Below, in pieces: positions 39,883 to 64,000 of a DNA stretch of 64,000 nucleotides (positions are counted from its first letter, which is position 1; each line of letters starts with the position of its first letter). The notes below the pieces were generated by a model. That model saw only the letters and a list, made by a program, of their open reading frames with translations. It searched no databases and was not told where the DNA came from. Source of the stretch: Heliocidaris tuberculata. Taxonomy: Eukaryota > Echinodermata > Echinoidea > Camarodonta > Echinometridae. The stretch lies in NCBI GenBank assembly GCA_025618425.1, contig CM046838.1:20482838-20546837 (forward strand). Direction: 5' to 3'. Both the position numbers and the translations under genes were made by a program.

Positions 39883-40215
39883 TTACTGTCTCACGGATAT
39901 TATCGTGGAGTCTTGTTCTAAAAAAAAAAAATTGATGGCCAAAAGATCCCAACGAGAAAACAGAATCGTTGTGGGAGGTTCATTAGAATAAATTGGTGAA
40001 GTCTGAGATACCATCATAATTTCATTTTCATTTTCCACTTTAACGATGGTTGGTTGAGCAACTTGGAAATGATTTATCTTATATTTATTATTGATATTGG
40101 TAAGGTTTGACCAGCCCATTAGGAGGAAGAAAAAAAGAGTGATTATACATGCACTGGCCGAAACACAAAAGAAATCACAAAATTGAAACTTTAATTTGAT
40201 GATATAAATATTCAT
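39883..40215 (-). CDS. Unrecognised 110-residue frame with one membrane segment
   Basis: Starts MNIYIIKLKF, then one hydrophobic helix (about 13-32) ending LFFFLLMGW, then a hydrophilic segment with NLTN and VKVENENEIMM. The layout is like the start of a type II membrane enzyme, but no catalytic domain follows and the frame ends after a poly-T-derived phenylalanine run. It could be an exon, a fragment or chance. Confidence 0.2.
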   Translation of the reverse strand: MNIYIIKLKFQFCDFFCVSASACIITLFFFLLMGWSNLTNINNKYKINHFQVAQPTIVKVENENEIMMVSQTSPIYSNEPPTTILFSRWDLLAINFFFLEQDSTIISVRQ

Positions 40216-41618
40216 TAAAAAATTTTATTCAATGAGCGCTTATCAGATGTCGAATGTAAGTTGTCAAAGGTCCGTAATTCTTTTTGACGTGTGTGTGTGT
40301 ATAAACATGCAGATTAAAGGGCAATCTAACCTTTGTGATAAGTTGAATTGTGTGAAAACAGAAAAATCGGGATGGTGAAAGTTTGAAAGAGAGTGGGAGA
40401 ATAATGAGAAATTTCTGAACATTTGAAATGTGGGATCACTGAACCTATGTGAATATCAAATTGGCAAAATAGTCATTAGACAGTAACATAATTGGGGACA
40501 GCTCTCTCATTTGTTGTACCCTAAAGTATATGGAATTTCCAATTCTCTCTCATGTACCCTTTTTCCTCTGGGCTTTACTCAAGATACAATATATTATGGA
40601 AAGCATGTTGCTATGTTATGTTCTCCAATAATACATAGGTCCTGCTCAACAATAAAATCTGAAGAAAAAAAAAATCATGTATTAGTCTGTTTGTGGTGTA
40701 GAAGCAAATAAGAGAGTTGTAAGATATTACATGTACATCATAGTTATGTTACCAAATTCACCAATATCAAATTCCCATATGTTTAGTTGTGTCAAATTTC
40801 AAAAATTCATAACTTTCTTATCATTCATTCATTCAATTTCTTAAAACTTCACCAATCTGTTTTTCTGAATTTTTGGCTTTCGTTCAGAGTAGTTTCCTAT
40901 CAAGGTTGAATTTCCCTTTCATTCAATAAAACTTCGAAGAGATACGTTAGAAATATTGAGAGATTGTGTAAATATGCACTGTGATGGTGCATAGCACAAG
41001 GTCATAAGTCATTAAAAGTATCATTTCTTGCAAACCTCGCATACATGTACATGTACATGTACAGTCTCCCAATGAAACGCCTTGAAAAAATAAAGTGGTC
41101 TCATTTTGAGGTCTCATTGCATAAAGATCTATCTTGACATACTTTTCTCTTGTGAATTCCTAGTAATTTGATATTCAAGAGAATCACCTGTGCAAACAGA
41201 ACATATGTTCATAATCTTTGATAAATTTGATCACAGGCAGATTTTTTTTTTTTTTGGGGGGGGGGGGCAGGGCAAACCAATATGTACCCCTCCTTGAAAT
41301 CCAAGTGGCATACCAAAAGAACCCCCTCCCTTTAAATTCAATCAAAAACAAAGTGATACTGATAACTGAATTTTTTTTTCCTGTCAAAAACTTGGGGAAT
41401 TATGCCCCCTTTTAACAAATTCCTGGATCCGCCCTTGGTTTAAATCCTGAGATATTCACGTTTCATCACCCTCACTTCCCCCCTTAAATATAACTTTAAA
41501 AACCAAGAAATGTACTAGATGCAAAGGATGTCATAATTTGATAAATTACAGATTTTTAAAACTAGTCATTATCATGCCCATATGATGCAAAACATCTGCA
41601 TATATTTTTTTACAATTT

Positions 41619-58750
<17,132 letters not shown>

Positions 58751-59066
58751 CTGGAAAAAAAAAAAAAAAGGTGGGGGATGCCCCCTACATGTTAGTACAG
58801 TCCCTCGTGTGCATGGTAAAATCACTTTTGTGCATAGCACTGATAGCATGATAGCATATCACACACAAACAATACATACCAAAGTCACGGGAACCACAGC
58901 AATGAAAAAGCTATCAATAAATATTACATTTTAGCGATCTAATCGGTGGTCATATCTTCTACATTTTTCCCATTCCCACATTTATCATTTGTCTTTTTTT
59001 TCTAAATGTTCTCCCTTCCTCTTCCTTCTCTCTTTTTTTCATTTCTTATCACCAATTCATTTATTT

Positions 59067-59499
59067 AGTGAAGTATCAGCGACACTTTCATGGTGGAGAT
59101 ACTGAATTGTAGGTTTAGTTTTTCAGGGTTACACCATGTAATTCTTTCAAGGAATAAGAGCCCTGAAAAGGGCTGGTGAGCTCCGCTAAGAGCTCTGTGA
59201 TTCTCGATGTTTCGATCAGTATGCTCTGATCGTCATCAGGAGAATGACTAGAACATTGCCCAGTGGAGGCTATTTATTGCCTACGGAGGGATCCGATTCA
59301 CAGCCTGATTGGCGCCAATCGGAAATGCCCGCGAATTCTATTCACGGCTGCATTCTCATTCTGGTCACTGGTGGTGCTATAATTCCTCTAAACAGAGAAA
59401 GCACCGGACGGTGCCATTGTTTTCTCTGAATAAAGAACAAGGGCCAGATTTTCCGCTGAATGATCGCTCCCCTTAGAGCCGGTATTTAGTGAAGTATCA
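59067..59499 (+). repeat. Composite repeat, left half, with hammerhead-like motif
   Basis: Starts TTAGTGAAGTATCAGCGACA, continues to GGAATAAGAGCC, then carries a segment that is the inverse of the right half (62171-62340), then unique sequence with AGCACCGGACGGTGC, and finally TTAGTGAAGTATCA again. The first about 90 bp recur in direct orientation at 62086. Confidence 0.8.
59200..59245 (-). ncRNA. Hammerhead-ribozyme-like motif, minus strand
   Basis: On the minus strand: ATTCTC (stem I), CTGATGA core, C, GATCAG-AGCATA-CTGATC (stem II), GAAAC, ATC, GAGAAT (stem I). This is the order of a type I hammerhead. Deviations: the base pair next to the core is C/C, stem III is essentially absent, and the cleavage triplet is ATC instead of GTC. 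Activity is not implied. Confidence 0.55.
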
Positions 59500-62085
59500 C
59501 AGGGTTTGCCCTTAACTTTTTTTTAAACTAGCCAGACGGACTAGTTAGCTCTAATTTTGGGTAGTCCGCCAGAATTTTGACTAGCCACGATGAAAATTGA
59601 CTAGTCTACCAGCCTCATTTTTTAAAAAGCATAACAAACTGTTTACGGAGACGGAATCTATCCAGTTGGCAATAAACATTCTTTTCACTGCTGCTCTGAC
59701 CCCCCCCCCCCCCAACAAAACAAAAAAAAAAATAATATGGCGCAAACATCCTATAAGGGTTATCCTTTTGGCTGAATTGATGCCCTCTCAGTAATTTATT
59801 TTGAATATTGTACTGATATCTTCCTTGTATTGTTTTGTAAATTATCCCATTTAATGTAAATCATATTTTATACTGACTCTTTGAGTAAAATAAAAGGAAA
59901 TGTTGTTACCTTATTACCCCTGAGTGACGGTTCAGATTATGTAATGTTGCACTTTGATCAGGAAAATGGTGAATACACGAGTGATATTTTACTACACAAC
60001 ACCATTTCACACTTCAATTATAGCGAATTAATACCAAGTCAACGGACTGGCATTTGAATTTACCCTGATATTCAACAATTCAACTGCCATCATGACATTT
60101 ATTGATGAATCTTCATGTAGCACTGCAGCCTCTGCCACTATATTAACATATAACTGTGTAACTGTTACATGATCTCTTACTTTATAGTACGAGAACATGC
60201 CACAGTTACACACTGGCAGATGTCTATTTATAATTTTTTTTTTATCTGCCCACAGAATTTACACAACTGGGTAAATCATAACTCGGTAAGAAGAAATCCT
60301 ACCAAAATTATTTTGGTTTCATTCACAGATGAAACACAAAATCCGTTATTAATGTTAAAGTTCAGTCAAAATATCAATGTATAATGCATCCAGTTTTGTT
60401 ATGATTTGATAGAAAGAAAAAAAAAACAACTAAAAACTAACGGGTTTTAGAATGGTTAGGGGAATAAAATGTCATAAAAAACATGAAAGAGATCGTGAAG
60501 GATCAGTAAAATATTTTGACAAAGAAAAAGACGCAAGCAAAATCACGATGTACAATGTAGTCCACTAGCACGACTAGGGGGCGAATACAGGCTGTGCTTC
60601 GTGCAAGCACAGGTACAAATATACTGAACGAGATTGGATCAAACTAAGCTTTAAAACAACAAAAATACCCCTAAAAAACAAAATTACCGTAAAATAATTA
60701 TTTGCTTTTGAAAATTATACTATTGTTACCCGAAGCAACTCCCAGAAATAATGACTTTCAAGGAGTTAATTTCGATATAAAGACGTACTCCGGAACGGAA
60801 AGCCAATACGAGAAATTATGTGTTTGACAGCAGAAGGCAAACTCATGAATATTCAACAAGCAGTCCTGAGTATCTCGGTGACGATGGTATTATTATTATT
60901 ATTCATGAGTCTGTACCGCGAAGTTTGAATTTTCCTTGCTCCCCGAATAAAGGCTGTGCTTTTGTGCAGGCACAGGTACAAATATACTGAACGAGATTGG
61001 ATCAAACTAAGCTTTATAAAAACAACAAAAATACACCTAAAAAAAATTTAATGTAAAGCAATTCCTTGCTTTTGAAAATCATACTATTGTCACCCAAAAC
61101 AACTCCCAGAAATAATGACTTTTGAGGAGTTTCGACATAAAGACGTACTCCGGAACGGAAAGCCAATAATATGAGAAATTATAATGTTTTTGACAGCAGA
61201 GGGCAAATCATGAATATTCAACAAGCAACCCTGCGTATCTAGGTGACGAATGTATTTATTATTCATGAGCCTGTACCGCGAAGTTTGAATTTTCCTTGCG
61301 CCCCACATTTTTCGAGCGATGAAAAAAGTCTCGTCGTTCGAAAAAATATAATTCTATTTTCCTATTAATCAGAATTTTCAATTCAATTTAATACATTGTG
61401 ATACTTATTTTTGAATCGTGATGCAGCGACTGGGTGGGTAACCGTTTCTAGTTGTGCTATATTTTAGGTGACTGGAAATGTACTGTTTTGGGTGGTGACG
61501 TTATATAGGCATATTGACAGCTGACGATAATCGAATAACCCATTACGCCATATCGTGAAGCCCTAGTATGCACGACATCGTATTTTGTCCAATAAAAAAA
61601 AAAAAGAAAAAAAAAGGGGGGCGGGGGGGACGTAAACATACCAGTGCGCCCTTTCTCGTCGTAAACACATCTGACACATGTACGTACATGTACATGTATG
61701 TGCAAACACACACAATTAGCTACATCTAGGTACCTCTCTCGTGCTGCATTGTAGCTAGCTCTCGTACGTGCTCGCTACAGCTTGGTAAGCTGAAATATCA
61801 AGTGTGAGTCGACAGCGAACGCATGCTTGCACGGATTTTATAGACTTTAAGATGAAACAAATCTGACATATTAAATACTTTACATGTAGAGCATATTGTC
61901 AATCACTGATTATTAATTGTTTGAATTTGAATCATTGTCGGATGTGTCGACAATGAGCATCGCTTTGTGCGACACTAGAGTGATATTTTGGCTAGCCACA
62001 CGGACTAGAAACTTCAGATTTTGGCTAGTCCGCCGTGATTTTTACTAGCCATTGGCTAGCGGGCTATCGTTAATGTCGAACCCTG
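59500..62085 (+). mobile_element. 2.6-kb DNA element with CAGGGTT ends
   Basis: Left CAGGGTTTGCCCTTAAC and right GTTAATGTCGAACCCTG, with subterminal inverted GACTAGTCCGCC/GGCTAGTCCGCC motifs. TATCA is duplicated at both sides (59495-59499, 62086-62090). It interrupts the composite repeat exactly at GTATCAGCGAC. No transposase recognised; contains a tandem duplication at 60584-61305. Confidence 0.8.
60584..61305 (+). repeat. Tandem duplication, two ~360-bp units
   Basis: Units begin GCGAATACAGGCTGTGCTT and CCGAATAAAGGCTGTGCTT, share ATACTGAACGAGATTGGATC, ACGTACTCCGGAACGGAAAG and GTACCGCGAAGTTTGAATTT. Inside the 2.6-kb element. Confidence 0.9.
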
Positions 62086-62345
62086 TATCAGCGACACTTT
62101 CATGGTGGAAATACTGAATTGCAGGTTTAGTTTTTCAGGGTTACACCATGTAATTCTTTCAAGGAATAAGAGCCAATCAGGCTGTGAATCGGATCACTCC
62201 GTAGGCAATAAATAGCCTCCACTGGGCAATGTTCTAGTCATTCTCCTGATGACGATCAGAGCATACTGATCGAAACGTCGAGAATCACAGAGCTCTTAGC
62301 GGAGCTCACCAGCCCTTTTCAGGGCTCTAATTCCTTGAAAGAATT
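62086..62345 (+). repeat. Composite repeat, right half
   Basis: TATCAGCGACACTTTCATGG through GGAATAAGAGCC in direct orientation to the left half, then AATCAGGCTGTGAATCGGAT through GCCCTTTTCAGGGCTC in inverted orientation to the left half. Confidence 0.85.
62240..62285 (+). ncRNA. Hammerhead-ribozyme-like motif, plus strand
   Basis: ATTCTC, CTGATGA, C, GATCAG-AGCATA-CTGATC, GAAAC, GTC, GAGAAT. Stems I and II are perfect 6-bp helices around the conserved core bases, with the GTC cleavage triplet in place. C rather than G follows CTGATGA, so the usual G-C pair at the base of stem II is absent. Stem III has at most two pairs with no loop, as in minimal or dimeric hammerheads of Penelope-like elements. 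Confidence 0.6.
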
Positions 62346-62773
62346 TCATTCATTATTTTCTTCCATTCTGCCCTTGTTTTGTTTGTTTTTTTACTTTTTC
62401 ATGGGCAACTTCATTCTACTCTACCCTTTCTCACTAGTTTTACTTTGTTTTTGTTTTTTCCACTTTCAAACATAATTATGCACTCTATAAAAATGTTTCG
62501 TACTTTTCAATCCTTCCCTTTCATTCATTACCTTTTTTCTTTCTCTCAGTTATATCACAAAAGACAGTGGGAGAAAAAAAATATTGTAACTAGAATCTAA
62601 ATTCAATTATTCAAACAGACCTTCATAATTTATATATTAAGAAACTAATCATAAAATCAAATAATTTCCCCATTTGGCCATGATTGTTACAGTGAAAATG
62701 ATCTGAAATTTCTTTTATATTTACCAAAATGTTTTCAACATAAAATAAAAATAAAAATATAAATTACTGCACA

Positions 62774-62871
62774 ATATAGCATGTTTTTCCTGGGCTCCAT
62801 TGACCACCCCATTTTGGTCAGTTTCTGCACTGCGTTTAACCATTCATCACATCTTTCTGGAGATTTCTTTA
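62774..62871 (-). CDS. THAP-domain-like fragment
   Basis: Minus-strand frame LKKSPERCDEWLNAVQKLTK then MGWSMEPRKNMLYCA, followed by GTAATT that could be a donor. It resembles the middle of a THAP zinc-binding domain (FPK..RxxW...N..W.P.....CxEHF). The first cysteine pair and the CxxHF end are not in this piece. It may be an exon of a THAP gene or a P-element-like transposon remnant. Family assignment is by eye only. Confidence 0.3.
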
Positions 62872-64000
62872 GGCATGATGATCACCTAACTTGGGGAACT
62901 AAAACTTGGAAGACAGACGACGCTGTGTTTCTGAACTATAGCAAGTGGAGTGGTAGTTATGCCGACGCGCCCTGCTTCTATATTTCGCGGGCAGTACATA
63001 TTTTGTTTTCACCTCGCTCTGACTCGGCTAAGGATACCAAAGTACCCAGATGTACGGAAAAGTCGCGTCCCCCCATTGAACTTGAAGAATCTGGCAGGAA
63101 ATCAGATATTTTTTTATCATACATGTCATCCTAAATATGCTAAATTTAATTGTGCTAATATCTTGCACTTGTATATACTGCAGTCTGCAACGGTGTGAGA
63201 TATTAACAAAAATAAACTTAGCTTGCCACATCGGAACCGCTCAGCATTGCACTTGCCTTGTACTCCGTTCATCTACAACACACATTCTGTGCCGATCACG
63301 CCGTCTTTGTAATGCTAATCGCACAGCGAAAGCTACATGTGAACAGTAATTAAACTCATATCAATGTTGCCTTAAATTGTATTTTTTCATGCTTCTCATG
63401 ATCCGATCGTGGAAGTGGTCGAATGAGCTGAAAGAGTAAGATTTTAGCAAACTCTGAAGGTGGTTTGGTTCAATGTAAGTGGAAATGGATGAATCTTGCC
63501 CACTTATTTTTTTGTTTACTTGTCTCTCCGTACAGGACATTGCTTCCCCTGTGTGGCTTGATGTTCAATGTTAAATTTTTATAAAACATCAAGCCTGTGT
63601 GTGGCTAATAAAAATGTAGAACTGTGTAAGTTAGAAATGGAAGGAAATATTTTCTCATAGTCATATTTTTGCTGATTATTTTGCTGATTATTTTGCTGAT
63701 TATTTTGCTGATTATTTTGGTGTTTTTATTTTACCTCTTCAACAGTAGATCTAGGTCTAGATCTAGGTCTAGTCTATGTGTCAACTAATTGTGACTGCCA
63801 CCACCAAAAATGACACAGCCCCACATAGTGATGGTTCCGTGAGTGATATGTGTGCAGTGTGCTACTTTTCTATTTCCATACACTGAGACTTTTTTTTGGA
63901 ATACGAATACGAATTCTGAACTAAGTATAAGAGTTAAATACATAAAAGTCAATGAGTGGGACTGAACTGGTAAAATCACCCGGACCCCACATTATTACAG
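62872..64000. other. Right window edge, no gene recognised
   Basis: Expected location or direction of the missing KRI1 N-terminal exon, but I found no frame resembling it. Holds a 12-bp tandem repeat and AT-rich DNA. Confidence 0.45.
63669..63722 (+). repeat. 12-bp tandem repeat GCTGATTATTTT
   Basis: Four units head to tail. Confidence 0.95.

Larger units (their letters stand above)
38740..41618. other. Convergent intergenic region between EGF gene and KRI1
   Basis: Contains the 3' ends of both genes, one pogo-like MITE, a GATGAT microsatellite and a possible membrane-protein frame at 39883-40215. The right end CCTGGATCCGCCCTTG of a decayed MITE lies near 41425. Confidence 0.55.

Noticed and set aside
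62781..63134. 117-residue plus-strand frame
   Set aside because: Antisense to the THAP-like fragment; no resemblance to known proteins in this direction.

Overview
This window is animal nuclear DNA: AT-rich, intron-rich, with GT-AG introns averaging about 1.5 kb and many small DNA-transposon derivatives. Nothing is organised like a prokaryote or a virus. The gene content (a CTL1-type choline transporter and KRI1), the abundant ACATGTACATGT-type simple sequence, the poly-G/C-bearing hAT-like MITEs and the hammerhead-like repeats suggest a marine invertebrate, most likely an echinoderm such as a sea urchin. The species call is inference.

Layout. (1) Minus strand, 22730 down to 618: an apparently complete SLC44A1 (choline transporter-like 1) gene with 18 coding positions and about 666 residues. 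One transmembrane segment near the C-terminus is encoded by two alternative 93-nt exons, 14A and 14B. Two introns use GC-AG borders. A decayed partial copy of exon 9 sits 194 bp away from exon 9. (2) 22.8-31.6 kb: repeat-dominated intergenic DNA, including a 2.5-kb hAT-like element that itself contains a second hAT-like element, each with a clean 8-bp target duplication. (3) Plus strand, 31646 to 38497: a four-exon gene for a predicted secreted 125-residue protein with a signal peptide, one EGF-like domain and a short amphipathic C-terminal helix. Its introns are full of MITEs. (4) Minus strand, 58750 down to 41619: fifteen exons of KRI1, a nucleolar 40S ribosome-biogenesis factor. The N-terminal exon or exons were not found. 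(5) 58.8-64 kb: a composite repeat with two oppositely oriented hammerhead-ribozyme-like motifs, split by a 2.6-kb DNA element, plus a THAP-like coding fragment.

The three genes have no evident shared pathway. The EGF gene lies on the opposite strand between the two housekeeping-type genes and converges on the KRI1 3' end. Exon borders were derived by reading splice sites, keeping phase and comparing with the known CTL1 and KRI1 families. Every exon length agrees with its neighbours' phases, except that the last SLC44A1 exon needs an unusual acceptor.
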